A DNA stretch of 64,000 nt from Rhodopseudomonas sp. (GTDB lineage Bacteria; Pseudomonadota; Alphaproteobacteria; Rhizobiales; Xanthobacteraceae), in contig NZ_JACABA010000001.1 in assembly GCF_013377015.1 (NCBI RefSeq), forward strand, positions 641,554 through 705,553, written 5' to 3'. The position numbers and the translations under genes were made by a program. Positions 17,225 through 25,736 of the stretch are shown piece after piece (the first letter of the stretch is position 1; every line of letters begins with the position of its first letter). The notes beneath the pieces are model-generated. The model worked only from the letters and a program-made list of their open reading frames with translations. It made no database searches and had not been told where the DNA came from.

Positions 17225-17238
17225 TTGATCTAGCTCAA
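17225..17238 (-). promoter_or_regulatory. FixK/FNR-type box upstream of the CBS gene
   Basis: TTGATCTAGCTCAA, a full TTGA-N6-TCAA match centred 88 bp before the CBS gene ATG. An activator bound at -41.5 gives a leader of about 47 nt. Confidence 0.7.
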
Positions 17239-17404
17239 TTCGCCGCGGTTGACTTCGGCTGCATCCACACCGGCGCACCGAACGGTGCGGTGCGGCAACC
17301 GCTTTGGTCCGGCCGGAATGAATCAACATGCATTGCTTACTTACCAAGACATGTCGAGGCTGACCACCAGCGCGTTGATCTGAATCGAGCCGCCTAAATA
17401 TGGA

Positions 17405-17444
17405 GGTTAACGCCGGTTAATGACGGTTAATAAGCGTTAACGCC
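17405..17444. repeat. Four GTTAA motifs at exact 10-bp spacing
   Basis: GTTAA occurs at 17406, 17416, 17426 and 17436, each preceded by G or C and followed by four variable bases. One turn of the helix separates each pair, so all four face the same side of the DNA. This suggests a site for an oligomeric DNA-binding protein or a bent element. Confidence 0.6.
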
Positions 17445-17509
17445 AATCGGGGCCGCGTGACCGGTTCAGCAGCGCGGGACGCCGCTGGCTCCCACCGTCT
17501 CGCGAGGTT

Positions 17510-17523
17510 TTGATTTACCTCAA
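17510..17523 (+). promoter_or_regulatory. FixK/FNR-type box upstream of the gene at 17628
   Basis: TTGATTTACCTCAA matches TTGA-N6-TCAA. Its centre is about 111 bp before the ATG at 17628, giving a predicted transcript start near 17558. Confidence 0.6.
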
Positions 17524-17627
17524 CGCAACATCGCTGGCACGGGCTCTTTTGATTTCCGACAATGCGGCGAATGGCGCGTCAAATCTATACAGATTGCACC
17601 GCGCAAAGCACGGATGGAAAAAGCGAC

Positions 17628-18134
17628 ATGGAGTACCTATCCGCAATTGGCGGCCTCGTGATCCTGCTGGTCGTCGGCGTCGGCGGCGCCGTCATGATCT
17701 ATCTGGTCTGGGATGATCTCCGCCCGGCCGAATTCTCGCGATGGCCCGATCTGCGTGGTACGGTCGAGACGAGGATCAAGTCGCTGTCGCCACAGACCAT
17801 GGTGATGGCGAGCGCGGTCCTGCTTGCTGCGGTCGCGGTCTATCTGGTCGCAAGCAACGGCGCCCTGCAAGGCGATGGCGCGGGGAGCGCGAGCTTGGCG
17901 GAGGCCGCTTCGGTTGCGCCTCTGGTCAACCCGATTCGGACGGTCACCTCGACGTCCTGTTCCATCAATGGCTGTCCGGTGAGCTGTGCGCCGGACGAGA
18001 CCCTGATCACGGCGTATTGCGTCGGCGGCAACAGCGCGCGGCTTTCCGATTCGTTGCAGCCTAACAACGGCGTGCTGACCGCAAGGTGCAGTTCGACCTT
18101 CGCCAGCATCGTGGCTTCCTGCGCGCGCAAGTGA
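17628..18134 (+). CDS. Two-helix membrane protein with cysteine-rich C-terminal domain, unknown
   Basis: 168 residues. Start MEYLSAIGGLVILL was chosen because a GGAAAAAGCG purine run precedes it; a longer in-frame reading to 17562 lacks that. Helices are at about 5-26 and 58-76. The C-terminal half is predicted to be outside, with six cysteines (TSCSINGCPVSCAPDE, AYCVGGNS, RCSSTF, SCARK) that could form disulfides. No family recognised. Its upstream region carries a FixK-type box. Confidence 0.65.
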   Translation: MEYLSAIGGLVILLVVGVGGAVMIYLVWDDLRPAEFSRWPDLRGTVETRIKSLSPQTMVMASAVLLAAVAVYLVASNGALQGDGAGSASLAEAASVAPLVNPIRTVTSTSCSINGCPVSCAPDETLITAYCVGGNSARLSDSLQPNNGVLTARCSSTFASIVASCARK

Positions 18135-18214
18135 TCGCACCGTCGGCCTGATCCACTCGCGCTTGGGCCGACATCGGCTGCGGCATTGATTAGCCTCCGG
18201 GATCGCCCCCGAGG

Positions 18215-18346
18215 CTACGACTTGGCCGACGCGGCTCGCTTCGCCGACAATCGCTCGAGCAATTGCGCAATCTCCTCCGGCGGCACGGCCATGCTGTAGA
18301 GATAGCCCTGAGCCGCCTCCAATGGCGGCTTCGTGGCCTGCAACAG
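18215..18346 (-). pseudogene. EAL-domain gene remnant (C-terminal end only)
   Basis: On the minus strand the last 40 or so codons read ...EAAQGYLYSMAVPPEEIAQL... and end in a stop at 18215. This is the usual C-terminus of an EAL cyclic-di-GMP phosphodiesterase (QGYLFS-type motif). The rest of the gene is absent: beyond about 18346 the DNA belongs to an aminotransferase fragment on the other strand. Confidence 0.7.
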
Positions 18347-18815
18347 CCGCGCCGTGAAGGAGTATCTGCGCTTCTACAGCGCGCCGGCGACGTTCTCCAA
18401 CGCGCTGTCCCCGGTGCAGGCGGCGATCGTGCTGAAGGCATTCGAGATCGTCGACTCCGAACAGGGTAGCGCGCTGCGATCGGCGCTGATGACCAACATC
18501 CTCAGCCTGCGCGCGCAACTGCGCGAGGCCGGAATGGATTACTACAGCGACCCGTCGGCGATCGTCTGCGTCAAGATGGGGACCGAAGGCCTGGCCCGGT
18601 TGGTGAGCCGGCGGCTGCCCGAACTCGGTCTGGTCGCCAATCTGGTGGAATTCCCGGCCGTTCCCAAAGGCGCCGTGCGAATCCTGATGCAGGTGATGGC
18701 GGGGCACTCCGAAGCCAATATCACCAAGGCGGTGCAACTGCTGAAGACCGCGCGCGAGCTGGCGACGTTGGAGTTCGAGGCCGTTGGCGAGCCCGCGATC
18801 CGCGCCGTGGCCTGA
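18347..18815 (+). pseudogene. Class I/II aminotransferase remnant (KBL/ALAS-like C-terminal part)
   Basis: About 155 codons are open: AVKEYLRFYSAPATFSNALS, then VQAAIVLKAFEIVDSEQGS and a C-terminal domain ending GEPAIRAVA. This matches the C-terminal third of alpha-oxoamine synthases such as 2-amino-3-ketobutyrate CoA ligase, where an R-Y-S-x-x-x-F-S segment follows the PLP lysine. The PLP-binding part and a proper start are missing. It abuts the EAL remnant directly, so both were probably cut by one deletion or rearrangement. Confidence 0.72.
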
Positions 18816-18838
18816 GCCCGCCGCCACCGAACATCAAC

Positions 18839-18876
18839 AAGAAGCCGGCGTCTCGTTGCCGAGACGCCGGCTTCTT
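18839..18876. terminator. 17-bp perfect hairpin, probable bidirectional terminator
   Basis: AAGAAGCCGGCGTCTCG, loop TTGC, then the exact complement. It lies between the convergent ends of the aminotransferase remnant and the binding-protein gene. T-runs are short on both sides, so termination may be partial. Confidence 0.75.
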
Positions 18877-18940
18877 GCCTGACCTTACCTGAGCCGACCG
18901 GCCTTCTCTGGACCGACGCGCACCAATGCGGCGCCGCGCC

Positions 18941-20551
18941 TCACTCCGACTTGTCGATGTTCCAGAACACCGGGGTCGCCGGGCCGTCGACGACGCCGGT
19001 CAGCGATTTACGCCACACGCTCGGACTGGTGTACTGGCCGAGCGGAATGTAGATCACCTCGTCAAAGACTTCCTTCTGAATCTCGGCGGCGAGCTTTTTC
19101 TGATCGTCCGGCGAGGTGGCGCGAGCGAAGGCGTCGCGCAGCGCTTCCATCTTCGGGTCGTCGGCCCAGCCGAACCAGCCGCCATTCTTGCCCCGACCGC
19201 CGACCGAGACGTTAACCACCGGATTGACCACGTCGGCGGCGACCCAGTTGGTGAAGAACATGTTCCAGCCGCCCTCCTTCGGCGGCTTCTGGCTGGCGCG
19301 GCGCGCCACCACGGTCTGCCAGTCGGTGGCCTGGAGGTCGACCTTGAAGCCGGCGTCGCGCAGCAACTGCGCCGCCACGATCGGCTGCGCCTTCAAAGTG
19401 ACGACATCGCCCGGCGCCATCACCACTACCGGTGTTCCGTCATAACCGGATTCGGCGAGCAGCTTCTTGGCCTCCGCCATGCCGTTGCCCTTGATCAGAG
19501 TCTCCGCGCCGACGTCGGTTGCCAGCGGCGTGTTGCAGACGAACACCGCGCCGCAGATCTGGTAGTAGTCCGGATTGCCGACCAGGGCGTCCAGCACCGG
19601 CTTCTGGCTCATTGCCAAAAAGGCCGCGCGCCGCACCTTGACGTTGTCGAACGGCGGATGCAGGAAATTCATCCGGCCCAGCGTCTGGTAGCCGAGCTTG
19701 TTCAGCGTGTCGATCTTCAGGTTCTTGTCGGCGGCCAGCACCGGCAGGATGTCGAAGGACGGGTTTTCCAGGAAATCGATGTCGCCGGATTGCAGCGCGT
19801 TCACCGCGGTCTGCGCATCCGCCATGGTGATCCATTCGACGCGGTCGACCTTGACCACCTTGCCGCCCGAGGTCCAGCTCGGCGCTTCCTTGCGCGGCAC
19901 GTAGTCCTTGTTCTTCTCATACACCGCCTTGACGCCGGGCTGGAATTCGCCCGCCACGAACTTGAACGGACCGGAGCCGATCTGTTCCGGGATCGCCTTG
20001 TCGGGCGGCGTCTCGGCGATCCGCTTCGGCATCATGAACGGCACCAGCGACGACGGCTTGCCGATCGATTCCAGCACCAGACCGTAGGGCTCCTTCAGTT
20101 TCAGCGTGATGGTCTTGGCGTCGGTCGCCTCCAGGCTGGCGGTGAAGTCCATCAGCTTCTGACCCATGCCGTCCTTCTTGCCCCAGCGCTGCAGCGAGGC
20201 CACGCAGTCTTCCGCCGTCACGGGCGCGCCGTCGTGCCATTTCAATCCGTCGCGCAGCGTGAAGGTGTAGGTCAGCTTGTCGTCGGAAACTTTCCACTCG
20301 GCCATCTGCGGCTGGATCTTGAAGTTGGAGTCGGTTGCCAACAGTGTATCGTACACCATGTAGCCGTGGTCGCGGGTGATGTAGGCGGTGGTCAATCCTG
20401 GATCGATGATGCGCAGATCGGAATGCATCACCGCATTGATGGTCTTGGCGTCGACCGCCGCGGGCATCGCTAGCGCCGCGGCCAGCGTCAGGGCCGGCAA
20501 GCCGATCTTCGCCGCAACCGTTGAACCGAGCCAATGCGAGCTGTGGGACAT
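18941..20551 (-). CDS. Peptide/nickel-type ABC transporter substrate-binding protein (SBP_bac_5)
   Basis: 536 residues. Signal peptide of about 36 residues (LPALTLAAALAMPAAVDA), then the mature binding protein. Family features are DPGLTTAYITRDHGYMVYDT, the LTYTFTLRDGLKWHDGAPVTAEDC segment (LRDGLKWHDG core) and a long C-terminal lobe. It binds an oligopeptide or similar solute in the periplasm. It is divergent from a plus-strand set of M20 peptidase, permeases and ATPase (20795-25592), which lacks its own binding protein, so it is the likely partner. Length is normal for the family. Confidence 0.92.
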   Translation of the reverse strand: MSHSSHWLGSTVAAKIGLPALTLAAALAMPAAVDAKTINAVMHSDLRIIDPGLTTAYITRDHGYMVYDTLLATDSNFKIQPQMAEWKVSDDKLTYTFTLRDGLKWHDGAPVTAEDCVASLQRWGKKDGMGQKLMDFTASLEATDAKTITLKLKEPYGLVLESIGKPSSLVPFMMPKRIAETPPDKAIPEQIGSGPFKFVAGEFQPGVKAVYEKNKDYVPRKEAPSWTSGGKVVKVDRVEWITMADAQTAVNALQSGDIDFLENPSFDILPVLAADKNLKIDTLNKLGYQTLGRMNFLHPPFDNVKVRRAAFLAMSQKPVLDALVGNPDYYQICGAVFVCNTPLATDVGAETLIKGNGMAEAKKLLAESGYDGTPVVVMAPGDVVTLKAQPIVAAQLLRDAGFKVDLQATDWQTVVARRASQKPPKEGGWNMFFTNWVAADVVNPVVNVSVGGRGKNGGWFGWADDPKMEALRDAFARATSPDDQKKLAAEIQKEVFDEVIYIPLGQYTSPSVWRKSLTGVVDGPATPVFWNIDKSE

Positions 20552-20794
20552 TCGTTTTCTCCTGGCTGGAAACTGATCAACTGCCGCTGTCTGATTATGC
20601 AGAACGACAGAAGTTTAGGCGCTACGGGGGATTAACGCTCTGTAAGTCCTTGATAATCGAGACTTGCATCATGCGCGCCACGCGTCAATCGTGTTTCCGC
20701 GTATCGCGCGCGGCGCGATGGCGCGGCATCTTTCGCTTTACAAATCCGGCGCCAGTCATTCTCGTAGCGCCATCGGATCAAAAGAGAGAGAGCG

Positions 20795-21925
20795 ATGAAC
20801 CCAGCCAATCTTCCGTTCGATTCCGAGTCGATGCTGCAGGGACTGCGCGCCTGGGTCGAATGCGAAAGCCCGACCTGGGATGCCGCCGCAGTTGAGCGCA
20901 TGCTCGATCTCGCCGCCCGCGAGATGGCGATCATGGGCGCAACTATCGAGCGCATCGCCGGGCGACACGGCTTCGCCGGCTGCGTGCGCGCCCGCTTCCC
21001 GCATCCGCGCCAGGGCGAACCCGGCATCCTGATCTCCGGCCACCTCGACACCGTGCATCCGATCGGCACACTCGAAAAACTCCCGTGGCGACGCGACGGC
21101 GGCAGATGCTACGGCCCTGGGATCTGCGACATGAAGGGCGGCAACTACCTGTCGCTGGAAGCGATCCGGCAGCTGGCGCGTGCATCCTTCACCACGCCGC
21201 TGCCGATCACCGTACTGTTCACGCCCGACGAGGAGGTCGGCACGCCGAGCACCCGCGACGTCATCGAGGCCGAGGCCGCGCGCAACAAATACGTGCTGGT
21301 GCCGGAGCCGGGCCGTGCCGATAACGGCGTCGTCACCGGCCGCTACGCGATCGCGCGGTTCAACCTCGAGGCGACCGGCAAGCCCAGCCATGCCGGCGCC
21401 ACGCTGGCGTCTGGGCGCAGCGCGATTCGCGAGATGGCGCGGCAGATCATCGCCATCGACGCCATGACCACGGAGGACTGCACCTTCAGCGTCGGCATCG
21501 TGCATAGCGGGCAATGGGTGAACTGCGTCGCCACGACCTGCACCGGCGAAGCGCTCAGTATGGCGAAGCGGCAATCCGATCTCGACGCCGGGGTCGAACG
21601 CATGCTGGCGCTGGCGGGCACCTCGAACGACGTGACCTTCAAGGTGACGCGCGGCGTCACCCGGCCGGTGTGGGAGCCCGACACCGGCACCATGGCGCTG
21701 TACCAGAAGGCGCGCGGCATCGCGGCGCAACTGGGAATCGATCTGCCGCATGCCAGCGCCGGCGGCGGCTCCGACGGCAACTTCACCGGCGCTATGGGAA
21801 TCCCGACGCTCGACGGTCTCGGCGTTCGCGGCGCCGACATGCACACCCTCAACGAATATATCGAAGTCGACAGTCTCGCCGAGCGCGGACGCCTGATGGC
21901 GGGGCTGCTGGCGACGCTGGAATGA
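20795..21925 (+). CDS. M20-family metallopeptidase (glutamate carboxypeptidase-like)
   Basis: 376 residues. Metal-binding and catalytic residues are visible: His/Asp in ISGHLDTVHP (about 76-85), Asp in GICDMKGGNY, the Glu pair in FTPDEEVGTPS, and a late His in DMHTLNEYIE. A lid (dimerisation) domain lies in the middle (GKPSHAGATLASGRSAI). It most likely cleaves a C-terminal or acyl-linked amino acid in the cytoplasm. A GAGAGAGAG purine run precedes the ATG. First plus-strand gene of the peptide-uptake module, so it probably acts on imported peptides. Confidence 0.9.
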   Translation: MNPANLPFDSESMLQGLRAWVECESPTWDAAAVERMLDLAAREMAIMGATIERIAGRHGFAGCVRARFPHPRQGEPGILISGHLDTVHPIGTLEKLPWRRDGGRCYGPGICDMKGGNYLSLEAIRQLARASFTTPLPITVLFTPDEEVGTPSTRDVIEAEAARNKYVLVPEPGRADNGVVTGRYAIARFNLEATGKPSHAGATLASGRSAIREMARQIIAIDAMTTEDCTFSVGIVHSGQWVNCVATTCTGEALSMAKRQSDLDAGVERMLALAGTSNDVTFKVTRGVTRPVWEPDTGTMALYQKARGIAAQLGIDLPHASAGGGSDGNFTGAMGIPTLDGLGVRGADMHTLNEYIEVDSLAERGRLMAGLLATLE

Positions 21926-22071
21926 GAGCGAAGGCAGGTCTTTCGTCATGGCAAATCGTCGGGGCTCCACGGTGCGGCGGCAGCCCGGGATTCCGCGACG
22001 GAGATGGCATGGGACTTGCTGACTTCTCGGCTGAATTCGTCATTCTGCGCGACTAGAGGAACCGCGATTCG

Positions 22072-23013
22072 ATGCTTGGATATCTCATCCGCCGCGTTCT
22101 CGCCGCCATCCCGGTGATGGGCGTGGTCGCGCTGTTCGTGTTCCTGCTGCTGCGGCTGACGCCGGGCGATCCGGCGGCGATCATTGCCGGCGACAGCGCC
22201 ACGCCCGAGCAGCTCGCGCGTATCCGGACGATGCTCGGGCTCAACGAACCGCTCTACACCCAGTTCTTCACCTGGATCGGCCGGCTGCTGCACGGCGATC
22301 TCGGCGTCTCGCTGATCTCGCAGGTGCCGGTGCTGCAAATGATCGGCCAGCGCATTGAGCCGACCATCGCCATCGCGGTGTCGACCATCATCCTGGCGGT
22401 GGTCGTCGCGGTGCCGCTCGGCGTCGTCGCGGCGTGGAAACACGGCAGCTGGATCGACCGCTTCGTGATGGGACTCTCCGTGGTCGGGTTTTCGGTGCCG
22501 GTGTTCGTGATCGGCTATGTGCTGATCCAGATTTTCGGGATCGAGCTGCGCTGGCTGCCGGTGCAGGGCTATCGCAAGCTGGCCGGCGGGTTCGGACCGT
22601 TCTTCGAGCGGCTGATCCTGCCGACGCTGACGCTGTCGTTCATCTACATCGCACTGATCGCGCGGATGACCCGGGCGGCGATGCTGGACGTGCTCGGCGA
22701 GGATTATGTCCGCACCGCGCGCGCCAAGGGCATCGCGGAGAGCGGCGTGCTGTTGCGTCACGCCCTGCGCAATGCCGCCGTGCCGGTGATCACGGTGATC
22801 GGCACCGGCTTTGCGCTGCTGATCTCCGGTGTCGTCGTCACCGAAAGCGTATTCAACCTGCCGGGCATCGGCCGCCTCACCGTCGACGCGGTGCTGGCGC
22901 GCGACTACCCGGTGATCCAGGCGATGATCCTGCTGACCTCTGGCATCTATGTCGCGGTCAATCTGCTGATCGACGTCGCCTACACCCTGCTCGATCCCAG
23001 AATCCGTTACTAA
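22072..23013 (+). CDS. Peptide ABC transporter permease (DppB-like)
   Basis: 313 residues, six membrane helices, starting MLGYLIRRVLAAIPVMGVVA as usual for DppB/OppB. The inner-membrane ATPase-contact (EAA) loop is visible at about 215-235 (LGEDYVRTARAKGIAESGVL). It forms the channel with the DppC-like subunit 12 bp downstream. Confidence 0.92.
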   Translation: MLGYLIRRVLAAIPVMGVVALFVFLLLRLTPGDPAAIIAGDSATPEQLARIRTMLGLNEPLYTQFFTWIGRLLHGDLGVSLISQVPVLQMIGQRIEPTIAIAVSTIILAVVVAVPLGVVAAWKHGSWIDRFVMGLSVVGFSVPVFVIGYVLIQIFGIELRWLPVQGYRKLAGGFGPFFERLILPTLTLSFIYIALIARMTRAAMLDVLGEDYVRTARAKGIAESGVLLRHALRNAAVPVITVIGTGFALLISGVVVTESVFNLPGIGRLTVDAVLARDYPVIQAMILLTSGIYVAVNLLIDVAYTLLDPRIRY

Positions 23014-23025
23014 GGTACACAACTG

Positions 23026-23916
23026 ATGGCGATCGATACAATCCCCGAGCCCTCGATCCCGATCGCCGCTGCGCCGCGGTCAGGGCTTGGATTTCTCACC
23101 TCGACGCCGATCATCGCCACCGCCACGGTCTGCCTGCTGCTGGTGATCGCCTCCGCGATCCTCGCGCCGCTGCTGTCGCCGCACGATCCGCAGCTGTTGG
23201 CGCCGGCACAGCGACTGAAGCCCGCCAGCGCGCAATTCCTGCTCGGCACCGACGCCTATGGCCGCGACGTGCTGTCCCGCATTCTCTATGGCGGCCGAAT
23301 TTCGCTACTGATCGGGCTCGGCGCTGCGGTGATCAGCATTGTCATCGGTCTCGTCATCGGCCTGGTCTCCGGCTTCTTCAAATGGGTCGACGCCGTGCTG
23401 ATGCGGGTGATGGATGGACTGATGGCGATCCCCAGCATCTTGCTGGCAATCGCGGTGGTCTCGCTGTCCGGCGCCAGCCTGGCGACGGTGATGATCGCCA
23501 TCACCATCCCAGAAATTCCGCGGGTCGCCCGGCTGGTGCGCTCGGTGGTGCTGTCGGCGCGTGAAGAGCCCTATGTCGAGGCGGCGATTTCGGTGGGATC
23601 GAGCCTGCCGAAGATCATGGCGCGGCACCTGATGCCCAACACCGTGGCGCCGCTGATCGTGCAGGGCACCTATATTTGCGCCTCGGCGATTCTCACCGAG
23701 GCGATCCTGTCATTTCTCGGCGCCGGCATCAGCCCGGAGACGCCGACCTGGGGCAACATCATGGCGGAGGGCCGCGCCTATTTCCAGATCAAGCCGTCGC
23801 TGATCTTCTGGCCGGGTCTGCTGCTGTCGATCGCGATTCTCAGCGTCAACCTGATCGGCGACGCCGCCCGCGACGCGCTCGACCCGCGAATGAAGCAGCG
23901 GGAGGGCGCCAAGTGA
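23026..23916 (+). CDS. Peptide ABC transporter permease (DppC-like)
   Basis: 296 residues with the DppC/OppC N-terminal helix and periplasmic segment (LLGTDAYGRDVLSRILYGGR at about 65-84) and the EAA loop (REEPYVEAAISVGSSLPKIM). The stop overlaps the GTG of the ATPase gene (GTGA). Confidence 0.92.
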   Translation: MAIDTIPEPSIPIAAAPRSGLGFLTSTPIIATATVCLLLVIASAILAPLLSPHDPQLLAPAQRLKPASAQFLLGTDAYGRDVLSRILYGGRISLLIGLGAAVISIVIGLVIGLVSGFFKWVDAVLMRVMDGLMAIPSILLAIAVVSLSGASLATVMIAITIPEIPRVARLVRSVVLSAREEPYVEAAISVGSSLPKIMARHLMPNTVAPLIVQGTYICASAILTEAILSFLGAGISPETPTWGNIMAEGRAYFQIKPSLIFWPGLLLSIAILSVNLIGDAARDALDPRMKQREGAK

Positions 23917-25592
23917 GCGTGGCAATCGACGCGGGCGCGCCGGCCCTCGAGATCGACAACCTAGTGGTCTCGCTCGGCAGCAGGCCCGGCGGCGACCGGG
24001 TGATCGACGGGATTTCGCTCAGCGTGCGCCAAGGTGAGACGCTGTGCCTGGTCGGCGAGAGCGGCTCCGGCAAGTCGGTGAGCTCGCTGGCGGTGATGGG
24101 GCTGTTGCCGAAGGGCGCGCTGCGGACCTCAGGCGGCGGCATCAGGCTCGTCGGCGAGGACGTACTCGCCGCCAGTGACCGGCGGCTGCGGCAATTGCGT
24201 GCCACCACCATGGCGATGATCTTTCAGGAGCCGATGACCGCGCTCAATCCGGTGGTGCCGGTCGGCCGCCAGATCGACGAGGTGCTGCGGGTTCACACCG
24301 ATCTCGATTCCCGAGCGCGCAAACGGCGCATCCTCGACATGATGGCACAGGTCCACCTGCCCGAGGTCGAGCGGATCTTTTCCTCCTATCCACACCGGCT
24401 CTCGGGCGGGCAGCGCCAGCGCATCATGATCGCGATGGCGCTGGTGCTGGAGCCGAAGCTGTTGATCGCCGACGAGCCCACCACCGCGCTCGACGTCACG
24501 ACACAGAAGCAGATTTTGACGTTGATCCGCGAATTGCAGCGCGACCACGGCACCGCGGTGCTTTTCATCACCCACGACATGGGCGTGGTCGCCGAAATCG
24601 CCGACCGCGTCGCAGTGATGCGGCAGGGCCGGCTCGTCGAAACCGGAACCCTTGACGATATCCTGCGCCGGCCGACGATGGAGTATACGCGCAAGCTTCT
24701 GTCCGCGGTGCCGAGCCTGATCCCGCGCCCGCCGCGCGCCGATGCCACCACGCCGGTCGTGCTGGAAGCCAACGAACTCGGCAAGATCTATCGCGAGCGT
24801 TCGTTCTTCGGCGGCAGCCGCGAAGTCGTCGCCGCACGGGACGTGACGCTGACCCTGCACCAGGGCCGCACCCTCGGCATCGTCGGCGAAAGCGGATCGG
24901 GAAAATCCACCGTGGCACGCTGCATCGTGCGGCTGATCGATCCGACCTCGGGCGGCATCCGGCTGATGGGCCGGGAAATCTCCGAGCTGTCGCGCCGCCT
25001 GCTGCAGCCGCACCGCAAACGGATCCAGATCATCTTCCAGGACCCCTACCGCTCGCTCAATCCGCGCATCAGCATCGGCGAGACCATCGCCGAGGGCCCG
25101 ATCAATTACGGCATGTCGCATGCCGATGCGCTGGCCAAGGCGCGCGAATTGCTCGAGCTGGTGCACTTGCCGGCCGACGCGATCTCGCGCCACCCACATC
25201 AATTCTCCGGTGGCCAGCGCCAGCGCATCGCGATCGCCCGCGCGCTGGCGCTCGATCCCGACGTGCTGGTGGCCGACGAGGCGGTCTCGGCGCTCGACGT
25301 CTCGGTGCAGGCGCAAGTGCTCGACCTGCTCGACGAGATCCAGGCCCGGCTCGGCATCGCGCTGTTGTTCATCACCCACGATCTGCGGGTGGCGGCGCAA
25401 ATCTGCGACGACGTCGCGGTGATGCAGAAGGGCCGCGTGGTCGAACAAGGCCCGGCCGCGCAGGTCCTCACCAATCCGCAACAGGCCTATACGCGGCAAT
25501 TGCTCGACGCCGCGCCCGGCCGCGACTGGGACTTTGCGAACTTTCGGCCGATCCATCCGATATCGAGCGAAGCTCCGCTCACCGCCCCATGA
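23913..25592 (+). CDS. Fused double ABC ATPase for peptide transport (DppD-DppF)
   Basis: 559 residues containing two complete nucleotide-binding domains in one chain. Walker A motifs are GESGSGKSVSS (about 48) and GESGSGKSTVA (about 328). ABC signatures are LSGGQRQRIMIA and FSGGQRQRIAIA, with Walker B LLIADEPTTALD and VLVADEAVSALD. It drives peptide import through the two upstream permeases. The GTG start was chosen because it overlaps the dppC-like stop by 4 bases; no nearby ATG fits better. Such D-F fusions are common in the family. Confidence 0.92.
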   Translation: MSVAIDAGAPALEIDNLVVSLGSRPGGDRVIDGISLSVRQGETLCLVGESGSGKSVSSLAVMGLLPKGALRTSGGGIRLVGEDVLAASDRRLRQLRATTMAMIFQEPMTALNPVVPVGRQIDEVLRVHTDLDSRARKRRILDMMAQVHLPEVERIFSSYPHRLSGGQRQRIMIAMALVLEPKLLIADEPTTALDVTTQKQILTLIRELQRDHGTAVLFITHDMGVVAEIADRVAVMRQGRLVETGTLDDILRRPTMEYTRKLLSAVPSLIPRPPRADATTPVVLEANELGKIYRERSFFGGSREVVAARDVTLTLHQGRTLGIVGESGSGKSTVARCIVRLIDPTSGGIRLMGREISELSRRLLQPHRKRIQIIFQDPYRSLNPRISIGETIAEGPINYGMSHADALAKARELLELVHLPADAISRHPHQFSGGQRQRIAIARALALDPDVLVADEAVSALDVSVQAQVLDLLDEIQARLGIALLFITHDLRVAAQICDDVAVMQKGRVVEQGPAAQVLTNPQQAYTRQLLDAAPGRDWDFANFRPIHPISSEAPLTAP

Positions 25593-25595
25593 GTT

Positions 25596-25679
25596 CGTCA
25601 TTGCGAGCGAAGCGAAGCAATCCAGAGGCGGCGAGCGCAGCGCTGGATTGCTTCGTCGCAAGTGCTCCTCGCAATGACG
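25596..25679. repeat. REP-like palindromic repeat (CGTCATTGCGAG type)
   Basis: Starts CGTCATTGCGAGCGAAGCGA and ends with the complementary CTCGCAATGACG; the inner part is also self-complementary (AAGCAATCCAG ... CTGGATTGCTT). A related copy is at 36537-36647. It sits between the ATPase and M81 peptidase genes. Confidence 0.85.
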
Positions 25680-25736
25680 CTGCAACCGTGAACGCCAATC
25701 GGCAGTTCACCGCCTCCTGCTAGATCGAGATAGTTC

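Larger units (their letters stand above)
17144..17627. other. Regulatory intergenic region between the CBS gene and an unknown membrane gene
   Basis: 484 bp without a credible gene. It holds two FixK-type boxes (17225-17238 and 17510-17523) and a 10-bp-phased GTTAA array (17405-17444), more regulatory sequence than elsewhere in the window. Confidence 0.6.

Noticed and set aside
18190-18441. 83-codon minus-strand open frame across the EAL/aminotransferase junction
   Set aside because: It is a different frame from the EAL remnant, with an Arg/Ser/Pro-rich sequence and no similarity pattern.
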